This document shows, in pieces, positions 36,701 through 45,109 of a DNA stretch of 64,000 nt. The notes beneath the pieces are model-generated. The model saw only the letters and a program-made list of their open reading frames with translations, was not told the origin of the DNA and ran no database searches. The stretch spans positions 14,903,195 through 14,967,194 of the forward strand of contig NC_047068.1 in assembly GCF_902459465.1 (NCBI RefSeq), given 5' to 3'. The first letter of the stretch is position 1. Every line of letters starts with the position of its first letter. The position numbers and the translations under genes were made by a program. Source of the stretch: Asterias rubens (Eukaryota; Echinodermata; Asteroidea; Forcipulatida; Asteriidae).

Positions 36701-37600
36701 GCTTTTGTTAGCCAAAAGCTGTTGCAAAATTGCTGCAGGAACTATTCAATTACTTAATGTCCACTGTTGTTATAGTATTGACAATGGCACACAGCAGATA
36801 AGTCATGTTCAGTGGCGATGTTTGTAGTACCTTTGATGCATGGACGTGCTTGTTAGCTTAACAATCTAATGTGGTGCTATATTTAAAGAAACTCAGCAGT
36901 ATCAAGAGTAAAACAACCATCTTTTCTTTTCTTTCTACCAGCTCACTTTGTATAAGTAAGGCGATGTGATTTAATTTGAAGTCTTCATACTGTTGAGCAA
37001 CCTTTGAAAACTGGTTTTTATAAAGAGCATGCAGAAGAGCATGCAGTGAGATATGTCATCTCCTCAAAAGAAAAATTGCTCAAACTGTGATGGAGCTTTT
37101 TATCAATCTAAAGAAAGTGAAATAAGCTTGCTTTCTTTTATACAAATTCTGAAATACCATTCACCACCTGGTCATCTGCACTTTTCAAATAATTTATGCA
37201 TTTTTTTATTATTTGTTTTTATAGTCGAGGGACAACCCCCCCAACGTCGTCCCCCCATCCAACCGACAAACGCAAATCATTTGACTTTAACGCCCCAGCC
37301 ACTCCTGAGAAAACTTCCTCTGAGACCCGCGGATTTCAATCAAGCAGCCCGCCCCCCTCAAAATCTGGACGGACCAGCGGTGACAGCCACAAATCCAAGT
37401 CAGGTGCCACGAGTCCAGGGAGTGCTGGTGGTCGAGCTGGGTCTCCTGTGAGCGCTGAGCCACGCCTACCGGCAGAGACGAATAAAGAGTTTGTGGAGCG
37501 AGTGCAGGCTTCGCTGCATGAAAGAGTGGAGGCGTCAACACGCAAGCTGTCATCAGTCAACATATATCAATGCAACTGCTGGTGTCAAGGATGGGCTGAG
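12788..37600 (+). CDS. TSC2: TSC2 (tuberin), N-terminal and middle regions; C-terminal RapGAP exons not found
   Basis: Tuberin, with hamartin (TSC1), acts as the GTPase-activating protein for Rheb and restrains mTORC1. Coding exons, all joining in phase: 12788-12925, 14359-14445, 15933-16043, 16484-16563, 17559-17669, 17924-18010, 18732-18906, 19383-19456, 20075-20201, 20478-20621, 21107-21247, 22020-22205, 22788-22943, 23781-23924, 24346-24468, 25443-25549, 26177-26312, 27302-27424, 28736-28870, 29879-30068, 31334-31427, 32147-32249, 33915-34006, 34851-35027, 35875-36210, 37225-37600. Together they give 1251 codons; human TSC2 is about 1800. Diagnostic matches include [84 protein letters not shown] and QGWAE. 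The 5' UTR exon begins at 12743. The last exon ends in a normal donor, so more exons are expected. No RapGAP exon is recognisable through 64000. Confidence 0.94.
13010..13175 (-). mobile_element. Headless copy of the third SINE
   Basis: CACCAAGCTGGCAACAGCCA ... ATTGCTCAAATCAAGAAGG, ending CTTGGTAGG. Preceded by a TTTG microsatellite (12948-12981). TSC2 intron. Confidence 0.6.
13235..13440 (-). mobile_element. Diverged copy of the same retroelement-like fragment
   Basis: GTAACACCATGTGTATACAT, CTTGGGAGACTACTTAATTC and GAAAAGAACTGTCCTGG match 33370-33510 in order. TSC2 intron. Confidence 0.5.
13866..14232. mobile_element. TTAA-flanked MITE, group 4
   Basis: TTAA at both ends. The interior carries CACAATGTCCACAG near one end and a central GTCTCATGAGACGAAAATTA inverted pair. 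Same family as 30153-30524. TSC2 intron. Confidence 0.75.
15418..15803. mobile_element. TTAA-type MITE, group 1
   Basis: Ends GTCACTGGACAC ... GGTAATT and AGTTACCAATAGTGTCCAG, with TTAA kept only on the right. The interior shares ATCTCGAAATCG and the AACTATGTTATTTCAG block with other copies. TSC2 intron. Confidence 0.75.
17289..17558 (+). repeat. Tandem duplication of the 5' part of a TSC2 exon
   Basis: A 112-bp unit containing TTCTATAG|ACTGGATGT acceptor plus the first exon codons starts at 17289 and 17402, and the real exon copy begins at 17559. The two upstream copies keep the acceptor and about 60 bp of exon sequence but lack the rest of the exon. Confidence 0.93.
18045..18250. mobile_element. 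206-bp MITE with about 41-bp near-perfect inverted repeats
   Basis: Ends TAGGGACTTTTCGTTTTCG and CGAAAACGAAAAGTCCCTA, arms extending through GATGGTTCTGCGACGG. Terminal TA on both sides suits a mariner-like target site. In a TSC2 intron. Confidence 0.85.
18907..19345 (+). repeat. Tandem partial copies of the 3' end of a TSC2 exon and its donor
   Basis: After the real exon end (18906), segments like AACCTAGTTACTGCATTCTG recur at about 18970, 19055 and 19137. AGTACCAGAATTTGCCCAAG...TGGAAGGTAGA recurs around 19170-19206 and, degraded, around 19295-19335. Confidence 0.85.
19545..20036 (-). mobile_element. SINE (Leu/Ser-tRNA type), reverse, with internal insertion
   Basis: Head at CCGCTTGACCACAAC (20021-20035), tail at GGCTTATCAAAGCGCTTAG. 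The part around 19640-19760 (TGTATGGACTGTAAAAGGGG) matches a second repeat at 4795-4915. TSC2 intron. Confidence 0.7.
21306..21450. mobile_element. About 145-bp inverted-repeat element
   Basis: Arms ATGGCGGCAGACTTACCAGG and CCTGGTAAGTCTGCTGCCAC lie inside matching outer ends GACTTTTG and CAAAAGTC-like. Located just after a TSC2 exon (21107-21247). Confidence 0.65.
21576..21959. mobile_element. TTAA-type MITE, group 2-like
   Basis: Left end TTAAAGGGAAGATATACATT, right end AAATGTATACTTTCCCTAA. One base change spoils the right TTAA. TSC2 intron. Confidence 0.7.
23334..23704. mobile_element. TTAA-flanked MITE, group 1
   Basis: TTAA at both ends, CACTGGACACTATTGGTAAT inverted at the right end as ATTACCAATAGTGTCTAGTG. 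Full length. TSC2 intron. Confidence 0.85.
24055..24310 (-). mobile_element. SINE (Leu/Ser-tRNA type), reverse, partial
   Basis: GGTGCTGTGGTGCAAT, AAGGGAATTCCTTCTCTTCA and GGACACAAGTGTCAGTACAG follow the family body; head at GCGCTTGACCGCTGTGC. TSC2 intron. Confidence 0.7.
24662..25008. mobile_element. TTAA-flanked MITE, group 2, chimaeric with an AATAGACC element
   Basis: TTAA at both ends with TTTGGTAAT and ATTACCAAACGTGTACC termini. The left third is replaced by AATAGACCGATCCACTAAGC sequence like the MITE at 1523. TSC2 intron. Confidence 0.75.
25055..25330 (-). mobile_element. SINE with third tRNA-like head, reverse
   Basis: AACACCAAGCTGG-type tail, body ATTGGTTTAACGTCTATGAT, B box complement GTAGGATTCGAACCTACAAC. 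TSC2 intron. Confidence 0.7.
25850..26085 (-). mobile_element. Tandem pair of SINE tRNA-proximal segments
   Basis: CTCAGCCCTTGCA ... GGAATCGAACCCACACTCC occurs twice (25859-25967 and 25982-26080), each with a B-box complement. TSC2 intron. Confidence 0.6.
26682..27054. mobile_element. TTAA-flanked MITE, group 3
   Basis: TTAA at both ends; TTTCGGTACAG near the left and CTGTTTACCGAAAGTGTATA near the right. TSC2 intron. Confidence 0.8.
28110..28338. mobile_element. TTAA-flanked MITE, group 1, internally deleted
   Basis: Both TTAA ends and group 1 termini are present, but it is about 160 bp shorter than full copies. Its right TTAA is shared with the next element. Confidence 0.8.
28335..28706. 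mobile_element. TTAA-flanked MITE, group 3
   Basis: Starts at the TTAA that ends the preceding group 1 element; close copy of 26682-27054. It ends about 30 bp before a TSC2 exon (28736). Confidence 0.82.
28966..29209. mobile_element. TTAA-flanked MITE, group 2-like, short
   Basis: TTAAAGGCAAAGTATACTC on the left, ACCAAACATATACCTTCCCT then TTAA on the right. TSC2 intron. Confidence 0.65.
29332..29717. mobile_element. TTAA-flanked MITE, group 1
   Basis: Full-length copy with TTAA at both ends and CAGTGGACACTATTGGTAAT termini. TSC2 intron. Confidence 0.87.
30153..30524. mobile_element. TTAA-flanked MITE, group 4
   Basis: TTAA at both ends. It contains a duplicated CACAATGTCCA near the left and a central GAGACGAAAATTATT inverted pair. 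TSC2 intron. Confidence 0.78.
30955..31260 (+). mobile_element. SINE with third tRNA-like head (GGCCTAGTGGTTAGACTGC)
   Basis: A box GGGCCTAGTGGTTAGACTGC, B box AGGTTGTGGGTTCAAATCC, then ACCAAGCTAACCGCTGATTT and the GCCAGCTTGGTGTTCATATC tail. TSC2 intron. Confidence 0.75.
32963..33029. repeat. Perfect 32-bp hairpin with 3-nt loop
   Basis: TTCCATCCGAAAAGTACCAT starts the left arm; the right arm (32998-33029) is its exact reverse complement across all 32 bases, with only CGC between them. In a TSC2 intron. Confidence 0.95.
33205..33368. repeat. About 160-bp imperfect palindrome
   Basis: AATGAATGTTTTTCATTCG ... GAATGTTCCATTCAAC on the left is mirrored by GTTGAATGGAACATTC ... AAACATTCATT on the right, with a short GC-rich centre (CTCGGCTCCGCCTC). 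Probably a foldback MITE. In a TSC2 intron. Confidence 0.85.
33370..33665 (-). mobile_element. Dispersed retroelement-like fragment with variant stem-loop
   Basis: Read on the minus strand: GTCGAAACGTTGAGACC, then CAGTTCTTTTCAGAACTG (stem-loop, 33487-33505 region), then GGCAAGTAGATACACACATG and GGTGTTACCGCAAACC. Same order as the copy at 42785 but with a different stem. The GTTTCGAC motif is reminiscent of Penelope-like element ends, but no reverse transcriptase is present. Confidence 0.55.
34410..34660. mobile_element. TTAA-type MITE, group 1, internally deleted
   Basis: Group 1 termini; TTAA on the right only (left is GTAA). The middle that carries the ATCTCGAAATC block in full copies is missing. 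TSC2 intron. Confidence 0.75.
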
Positions 37601-37656
37601 GTAAGCTTACTACTTTTTTGTTTCAAAAACAGAGCAGCACTTTTTCTCAACAGGTG

Positions 37657-38120
37657 GTAAAATGTGTATAAAGCAAGACGACTACTGAGATTTAAATTCT
37701 CACAAAATTTAAAATTTTTTGAGCAGCAACATCGAAGCAAAGTTTTCAAAATGGTCAATGTAAGTCTGATGTCGGCTTTAAGCGGCGTGAATAACAACAG
37801 TTCAACCTGTCCTTAATGTGAGTAAAGCAAGACGACCACCGAGGTTTAAATTCTTACCAAATTTAAATTTGTGTAAGCAGCAACTTTGAAGATGTTAGTA
37901 AACTTTTCCATATAATCAATGGAATATTCAATCTAACCCCCAACATCTGCCGTTAAACAGATAAAGACAGAAATCGACCTGTCCTTAATGTGTCTAAAGC
38001 AAGACGACAACCAAGGTTTAAATTCTTACACAATCAAAGTTGTATGAGCAGCAACATTGAAGCTGTTACTTAGCAAATTTGTCCATATAATCAATGGAGG
38101 TTGTGTGTTATGAATCTGCA
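37657..38120 (+). repeat. Three tandem copies of a 150-170 bp unit after the last TSC2 exon
   Basis: TAAAGCAAGACGAC ... GTTTAAATTCT...AC ... GAGCAGCAAC recurs at about 37669, 37823 and 37996. Begins 57 bp after the exon donor at 37601. Confidence 0.8.
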
Positions 38121-38281
38121 TGAATGCCTTTTTGACTATTTAGACAACAGGACATATTCTTTTCCTCACTAGTACAATTCATTGATATTTGCATTACAGG
38201 CACATGAGGCATCCCACAGTCATTCTTCTGTGGACAGTGAGAGCATACTAATTGAAAATTAGGATTGGACACAAAAAAATT

Positions 38282-38356
38282 GACTAGAGTGGGATTTGAA
38301 CCTATGACCTACAAATTAACGTGCCGGCGCTCTCTGAACTGAGCTATCTAGCCCTA
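38282..38356 (-). mobile_element. tRNA-like sequence, probable SINE head
   Basis: Minus strand reads GGGCTAGATAGCTCAGTTCA (A box) and GGTCATAGGTTCAAATCCC (B box). The acceptor ends do not pair well and no discriminator/CCA context is seen, so a functional tRNA is unlikely. Confidence 0.5.
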
Positions 38357-40821
38357 TTTCGTAATCTTTGTGCGGGGCTGCCCGTCAGAAGCCATACACT
38401 CGTTAACTGCCATGTACCTAGTGATCACACCCAAGCTTACATTACAACCTGTGTTTGAGATAATTTGTTTAATTTCCATGAAAATAAGCCTAATTACGTT
38501 ATTAGTAAATTTTTCCTTTTTTTTTTACATGATTGGAAAACAGCAGACCTGGTGTTTTTTATTTTGTTTAAAGTATTGTAGTATCTTATTTTTAGACAAA
38601 CAGGCCTACCACCCCCCCCCCCCCCCAAAAAAAAAAACCCCAAACCCCAACAAACAAGGTTTTACACCAGATTCTGGAATTAAAGGAAACGCTACAAAAA
38701 AAACTTGATTCCTATCTCTCGGTTTATTCAACGTCATTGATCATGGAATGCATTATAGACATTAATTATGCGCAAGAAACAACATTTTATTTGTTTACAG
38801 TTGGTTAAGTTCTAGCCTGAACATCTGACACAACTACCAAGCATGTCTGACATGTTCCCTTTGTCACCTTTTCTTGGTGTTTTCAAGAGATCTTATGCAT
38901 TTAAAGTCTTATCAGTATTTTGGGTGTGGTTTTTTTGAAAAGGTTGCAGCCTAAAAATTGCAGAGTTGTAAACCGCAAGACCTCAAAAATATGCCAAATG
39001 CAAAGCCATTGTTGCTTGCTTATTTCTTTCCCATTTTCAATTACCATATTGATATACCTTTGCTCTGAGACCACATAAATTCTATACCGAATAAGGATTA
39101 TGGCAATCTTTTGGCCGGATTTTTATTAACTCTTTCAGTGCCAAGGTCGTACATGTACGATCTACTGGATGTTTTCTGAAAGCGCCATTATTGTACACAC
39201 AACCTTTTGTTTGTACTTAAAAAGTGTCATCAATCATTCATGTACGACCATTAATATAATGTTATCGCATTATCACTAAAAAAAAAAATACTATAGACTT
39301 TGGGATGTACCAAGGCAACACAAAATAGCAAGATATATTTTTGTTTGGTTAGAAAGACTTATTTGCTTGTTTGTTATACAAAATTTTGAAAACCAAAAAA
39401 AGCTGGACATTTTAGGTTCAAAATTTTAGGTTCAGCAACAGTTACTGTTGTGCTAGTTAGTAATCTTTATCTTGCTTACAAGCGTTGCAATTCATGGCTG
39501 TGATGGGTCAGAACTCAACGCAGTAGTGCTGGTCTATTGTATTGTTGGAAAAGTAGGACATCAATAACACCCAAGGATTTGTGATTGGCCAGAACCTTTC
39601 TGTAATGTTGAAATGCAAACGTTTGATTGGACCAGAGCGTATACCACTCAACCTAATTCCAACCATGCAAGTTTCATGGGATGTAATTTGTAGGCCACTT
39701 AGTGTCAATTATATTTCTCAAGGTAGCCTCATGGGAGATTTTATTGGTTGGTTCCAGCCGTCGCTTCTCTAAAGGCAGGTGAACTTGTATCTCTTTAGAC
39801 CAAAATCGATAACAATCAATACTGTTTTAATTTTCTCACGTTGATCTTGTTGAACAGTGAGCCCCGACTTCCGGTAGGTCTCCATAACCCTATAGAAAAT
39901 ATCCAAGTCTCTGTAAACAACAAAGCAGTCTGAGCTTGTATTGAAACGTGGCAATCTTGTAGAAGCAATTGTGCTCGGGATAAATTTAGCACGGTATTGA
40001 CAGTCTGAAATAAAAAAATTACTCATGCAAAAAACAGAATTTGTTATTTCATTAAGACAGCATAAGGGCAGGCACATCGTATCTCTTAGAATTGATATTA
40101 TTCTTAGAAACTGTTTTAATTTTCTCAAGTTGATCTTGTTGAACAGTGGGCACGGACTTCCAGTAGGTCTACCTCCTACAGAAACAAAAACAGGTCTCTG
40201 TAAACACCAAAGTCATCCTTGCTTGTATTGAAACCTGTAGATCTTTTTGAAGCCAATGAAGCGCAGTGTAATAGCTATGGTCTTTGGGGTAAATTTAGCA
40301 TCGGGTTCACAGCCTGATATTAAATTCTACTGATGTCAAGAAACAACATTTGTTGTTATTCAATTAAGAGATATATTTTTGTTGCAAACATTGTTGCTTA
40401 AATAATCATAATAAATAATAATAAACACATCTAATAGGAATACCTTTTTAACAACGAATATTATTACTCAAGAAAACTCAATGGCAAATTCTTTGGGGCT
40501 TGGGGGGGGAGGGGGGTTAGGGAGAAGGTCTTGAAAGTCAGAACTTTAAGTACAACTTATCAAATGTTGAAACTTTGGACAATTCCCAAATACTTCAGTG
40601 ATTCCCTGTCTAAACAAAACTACAGAAATGAAAAGAAAGATCTACGAGTTTTGCTTGATTTCCATCACTCAGTTTATTCAACGTCATTGATCACTGGAAA
40701 CACATTATATACCGTATGTACATTATGAACAGCAAACAGCGAACTAGAAATACACTGTTGAAGATGCGCAGTATTTTTCTCTCTACAAGAACAATGTAAT
40801 ATGCCTTTTATTAATATTAAG

Positions 40822-40979
40822 CATCATTGTAATTAAAAAACGAGGCTACAGGTGCAGGGCTAAATGGTGACCACTGATATTGTGGCTGTGATTGGTCGAG
40901 CTCAAAAGGGGTGGAGCTTACTGGATCAGTGTTTTGGTGGCACTGTGCCAATAGCTTCGTTTTGAATTACAATGATAAC
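40822..40979. mobile_element. About 157-bp MITE with TCATTGTAATT ends
   Basis: CATTGTAATTAAAAAACGA on the left pairs with TCGTTTTGAATTACAATG on the right. Intergenic between TSC2 and FReD gene A. Confidence 0.65.
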
Positions 40980-41062
40980 ATTATGCCTATTAAGAAATGC
41001 GTATTTGTTACTAGAACTTGACCAATGGTGAGGTGGCAAACTATGGCAACAGCAAAGTTCGC

Positions 41063-41342
41063 TTCATCCCAGGTCAAAATTCCAGTTGAACCTAGTTAAC
41101 TGGGGTCAACTGGTTCAACTGGATATTGATCAAACTCGTCCATTTTCCATATTAACCAACTGGTTTGTACTAGGTTTAACTTTGTTCAACTAGGTTGAAA
41201 TTATAAACCAGTTGGTCTCTGTCCATTTTCGTAATTAAACCAACTGGTTTTAACTGTGTTTAACTAGTTTATCAACTGGTTTCAACTAGTTCCAGTTAAA
41301 CCCAGTTTAACTACGTTCAACTGGAATTTCGACCTGGGATGA
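41063..41342. mobile_element. 280-bp element with CCCAGGTC ends and AACTGGTT internal repeats
   Basis: Terminal inverted repeats TCATCCCAGGTCAAAATTCC and GGAATTTCGACCTGGGATGA. The interior is a dense run of AACTGGTT, AACTAGTT and GTTTAACT words on both strands, including a duplicated GTCCATTTTC(C/G) segment. Confidence 0.85.
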
Positions 41343-42784
41343 CTGTAGATCAATCCATTTAGTTGCACTCAGCGTTATTACTAGTTTCAATTTTAAAACA
41401 TATTTACAAATGCAAATGTTTACATTTAAAGCTACTTATCAACTGTAATTTCTATGCAAGGCTGCTTATTTAATGACAATAAAAAGCAGAGAAATTCTCG
41501 AAGGTCTTGCAATTCGTAGCTACTTTTTGTGCTTACTTCAAAGCTTTATGAAGTTGTTTATATCGCCAAACTTGTTTATGAATCAAGCTGGCTTGTGAAA
41601 TAAAGGCATCTAGAATCTAGACCCGAACAACAATGCACCTTATTTTTGACAGCGCGAGGGCGCAATAAATAGTATTTTTATTTTTTCGTAGGGTGTACAC
41701 GATTCGCCCTGCACAGATTAACAGGCCTTCAGTCACTTTTGTTGCGCCGTAGTTTCAATTTGCTTTTTTAAAGGTGGATTATAACGGCTCCTTAAAAAAT
41801 CTTATTGTCCGTGATGGATTAGTTGTCTGTGGTGGTAATGTGTTCCAATCTTTAGTAATTGTTTTTTTGGTATGAATGAATATGCCCCCGGAAGTGATTG
41901 GGAGCGCCCTCACATGGTCAAAAATATGGCCCATAGCCTGAAAAGAAATTTCAAGGGGCTGTGTTGTCATGATCAAAGCAGGCCTGTGGCTGTACATGTA
42001 TATTAATATATGGAATTATCTCACCAAGATCCTGCACACAGTGCCCTTGACCCAATTCACCTGACGTCATCATCAGAATAATCTTGGATGCATCATTTTG
42101 GTGGTTGGTGGTCAATATCACTGTTCATTATTCAGTGAGTGCGCATTTTAGGGGACCCTGCGTTTACAGGTAAACCTATTGATCACCAAAATGGTGAGCG
42201 TGGCACAGTCATCGCCTGTGACGGGTTCAATAGATTTGCAGGCCTGATACATCACGAAGGCAATAAAGGTGATTGCCTCCATGCCCCCTACTGGTCATTG
42301 CCTTAGTGCTTTTGAAATGCCTTGAGCAGTAGAAATTTACATTTTCCTCATAGGGTGCCATTGCCAAAGAAAAAATGCCTGGGTGCCCTTGCCCTTGTAT
42401 AAATTAAGCATGCAGGCCTGGATTGAATACCGAGGGAGGGCATGTGTGGCGCAGTAACTGGTTGAGATTTCTTATTTCCCTGTGCTCATGATAACACAGC
42501 CCCTTTAAATTCTGTCTCCTGAAAAGCAGTTTCAACAAATAGGTACATTAGAACCTTGCATTTCCATTATTATCTACATTATTATTCGATATGGCTTTTT
42601 ATAACACATAAGCGCAAATCTAATACAATTTATACAATTTGTACAACTTTAAATTTGCAAACTATACAAGAAAATTAATCCACTTTTTTAATAGAAACCT
42701 CTACTTTTATATTCAAATAATCGCCCTTTTTGATCCAATTCACCTAAAGTCATCAACACAATAATATCTCCTGAAGTTGAGCAG

Positions 42785-42900
42785 AGTAGGCCTATACTGT
42801 TCGAAATGTCGAGACCAAACCGGCTCTTCTCAGAGCCAACACTCCCTCAAAAGAGATTTTACACATGGTTGTACCCGCAAGTCTACTATTCATATTTATA
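42785..42900 (+). repeat. Dispersed repeat with histone-like 3' stem-loop, longer copy
   Basis: GTTCGAAATGTCGAGACC leads into GGCTCTTCTCAGAGCC (42822-42837), then CCCTCAAAAGAGATTTTACA and GGTTGTACCCGCAAGTC. The leading part recurs inverted at 33615-33635. Confidence 0.7.
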
Positions 42901-42926
42901 TTTATCTTCAATTATGAAGATAATTG

Positions 42927-43098
42927 CTGATAAAAACCTATATTGTGTTGGATATGGGACGCAGAAGCGCTATATTTTTCCATATTCCACTCGCGCTTGT
43001 GTGATACCTTATTTATCTGCAAGCAAACTTGGCGCTGACATAGAACACACAAGACGCAGGTAGTGATATTAGCCGTGCAATATAGGTTTTTATCACCA
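42927..43098. repeat. 172-bp inverted repeat
   Basis: GATAAAAACCTATATTG on the left is exactly inverted at CAATATAGGTTTTTATC on the right. The interior includes an inner complementary pair around CCATATTCCACTCGC. Confidence 0.7.
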
Positions 43099-43359
43099 CT
43101 CCATTCTGCGAATCTGATTGGAGGATTAGCGCGTACTTGAAGATAATAGTCACTCTCACAATAACATTGGTTGGGCAATTTGGGAACCAGTTTTCCTGTG
43201 AAGTACGTGTTTGTTCATGCTTTTGTCTGTGTGGTACTATAGTGTGTAAAGTTCATCACTGTTGTAACAAAGAGACAAGTGGACTGCTTCAGCCAAATTT
43301 TATGGAGAGAATTTTTTTTATAATTTTTATATACGGTAGTACTTTTTTTCTTTGAACAC

Positions 43360-43915
43360 GAAACACAGAATTAATCAGGCAGTTTTAAATAAATGTACAA
43401 GAATTGTACAATTAATCGAGCAGTTTTAAATAAATGTACAAGAATTGCACAATTAATCGAGCAGTTTTAAATAAATGTACAAGAATTGCACAATTAATCG
43501 AGCAGTTTTAAATAAATGTTCAAGAATCGCACAATTAATCAGGCAGTTTTAAATAAATGCCTAATGTATTTATGTAGTTGTACAAGAATCACACAATTAG
43601 CCAGGCAGTTTGAAGAAAATGTACAAGAATCGCACATCAGGCAATTTTAAGTAAATGCCTAATGTATGTATGTACAAGTAGTTGTACAAGAATTGCACAA
43701 TTAGCCAGGCAGTTTGAAGAAAATGTACAAGAATCGCACATCAGGCAATTTGAAGTCAATGCCTAATGTATGTATGTAGTTGTACAAGAATTGCACAATT
43801 AAGCAGGCAGTTTGAAGAAAATGTACAAGAATCGCACAATTAATCAGGCAATTTAAAGTTAATGCCTAATGCATGTATGTAGTTGTACCATGGTTGTACA
43901 AGAATCGCACAATTA
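43360..43915. repeat. 41-bp tandem repeat, later copies expanded
   Basis: AGTTTTAAATAAATGTACAA recurs every 41 bp at 43381, 43422, 43463 and 43504. After 43550 the period lengthens by insertion of a GCCTAATGTATGTATGTAG segment, giving a higher-order repeat to about 43915. Just 3' of FReD gene A. Confidence 0.9.
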
Positions 43916-44083
43916 ATCGCATTATGAAAAAGATGCACTGTTTGGGGTTAGGGGAAAGGTTAGGGTTGGGGTTAAGGGTTAATATAGGGTTAGGGTCAAG
44001 GTTTGTGTTAAAATTAGGGTAAGAGTTAATGTTAGGGTTTAGGTTAGGGTTGCACTCCCTAACTCTTGGAATTATCAGAAAGA

Positions 44084-45109
44084 TTAAGGAATTTCACGTA
44101 ATTTCATGCTGCTCGTTTTCAGGGGTTCCCTTTTAAAGGTTTCCCACCAAATACCCTGTTCAGCTGAAGATATTGAGCTTATGTCGTGGTATACACCATT
44201 TAAGTTAGAACCCAAACCCAGTGAGCAGTAATTAAACCACCAAGCTCCACGGTGGACTTCCGCACAGTTCTTGTCATGGACATTATCGTTGTCCTTATCC
44301 CTAGTTGTAAATGGCTGGCCAAAGGGCAGAGAGCCACCAGCAGGACCAGTGACTGTACCGAGATTAAGTTTGTAATTCTCACCGATAATCGAAGCATATT
44401 GGTACTTTGCATAAGCTGTTTGACCGTCCCATCCCTCAAGATCTACTCTGAGGTCCCATGACCCTAGAGAGGTCAGGGCCACTAAGATATCATTGCCAAG
44501 CCAGTACTCACCAGATGGATCACCAAAGCCAGACTTGTACTCGGCCCAGTTGCGGTCAAAGTCTACACTGCCATCCAGTCGCCTCTGAAATACAGTCCAT
44601 CCCCCACCATCAGTCTCCATGTCACAGTATACTTGCAGAGCCTGAGTAGTGCTGCCACCTGGGTAGATGGGATACACTTTACTTTGGGTGTTTCCTGTGT
44701 TCAAGAGCTGCTTACAAGTTCCAAGTTTAGGCAACGGGCTGATCGAATGAGCAGTTGTGGACTCAGTTGATATGTAGTGAGTTGTGTCCTCATCTTCATC
44801 AAAGTAAACACTCCCTTGATCTTCAAGAAAGTCTTGGAGATGCCCAGCTCTTGTTGCATTATTCAGCTCACAGAGTTTCTTACACTCATAGAAGTTGAAA
44901 GACTTACAGTCCTCATCCATGCTGCAATCTCGTCCACAGATGACATCATTGGCAACAGTTTTCCATTTCTGTACATAGTTTTTGAGGACCTTGTTTTCTG
45001 CACTGTGGTAAAACTGATGTTTTAGCCCACTACACAGACTTCCAAAACTCCTAGCCTGCTTCAACATTAGCAGAGACACCAGTAGACCCACGCAATGAAA
45101 ATATGTCAT
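44084..45109 (-). CDS. Secreted PAN + fibrinogen-related domain protein (FReD gene A)
   Basis: Single open frame of 341 residues from the chosen ATG; two more upstream in-frame ATGs (45127, 45235) would give up to 383. I chose 45109 because MTYFHCVGLLVSLLMLKQA is a compact signal peptide. After it comes a PAN/Apple-like cysteine module (SLCSGLKHQF ... VICGRDC ... DCKSFNF ... LCELNNAT), a short acidic/Thr linker, then a C-terminal fibrinogen-related domain starting at LPKLGTC with YCDMETDGGGWTVFQRR, FDRNWAEYKSGFG, EYWLGN, DKDNDN (calcium loop) and NCAEVHRGAWWF. Unlike its three neighbours it has no mucin-like repeat and no extra half-FReD module. Likely a secreted sugar- or acetyl-group-binding lectin, as in ficolins and tachylectins; the ligand is unknown. 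Confidence 0.85.
   Translation of the reverse strand: MTYFHCVGLLVSLLMLKQARSFGSLCSGLKHQFYHSAENKVLKNYVQKWKTVANDVICGRDCSMDEDCKSFNFYECKKLCELNNATRAGHLQDFLEDQGSVYFDEDEDTTHYISTESTTAHSISPLPKLGTCKQLLNTGNTQSKVYPIYPGGSTTQALQVYCDMETDGGGWTVFQRRLDGSVDFDRNWAEYKSGFGDPSGEYWLGNDILVALTSLGSWDLRVDLEGWDGQTAYAKYQYASIIGENYKLNLGTVTGPAGGSLPFGQPFTTRDKDNDNVHDKNCAEVHRGAWWFNYCSLGLGSNLNGVYHDISSISSAEQGIWWETFKREPLKTSSMKLREIP

Larger units (their letters stand above)
37601..44083. other. No confirmed gene: TSC2 3' intron or intergenic region
   Basis: Holds the 37657 tandem repeat, a tRNA-like SINE head (38282), a poly-C/poly-A stretch (about 38611-38650), a repeat shared with 51990 (39130-39420), an imperfect tandem pair (39780-40320), MITEs at 40822 and 41063, a segment similar to 14650-15300 (41640-42240), the stem-loop repeat (42785), an inverted repeat (42927) and a 41-bp tandem array (43360-43915). 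No exon matching the missing TSC2 C-terminus was recognised. Confidence 0.7.

Noticed and set aside
43945-44060. TTAGGG-like run taken as telomeric sequence
   Set aside because: Only degenerate GGGTTAGG words in ~110 bp, between a tandem repeat and a gene; there is no long regular array, so at most an interstitial relic.
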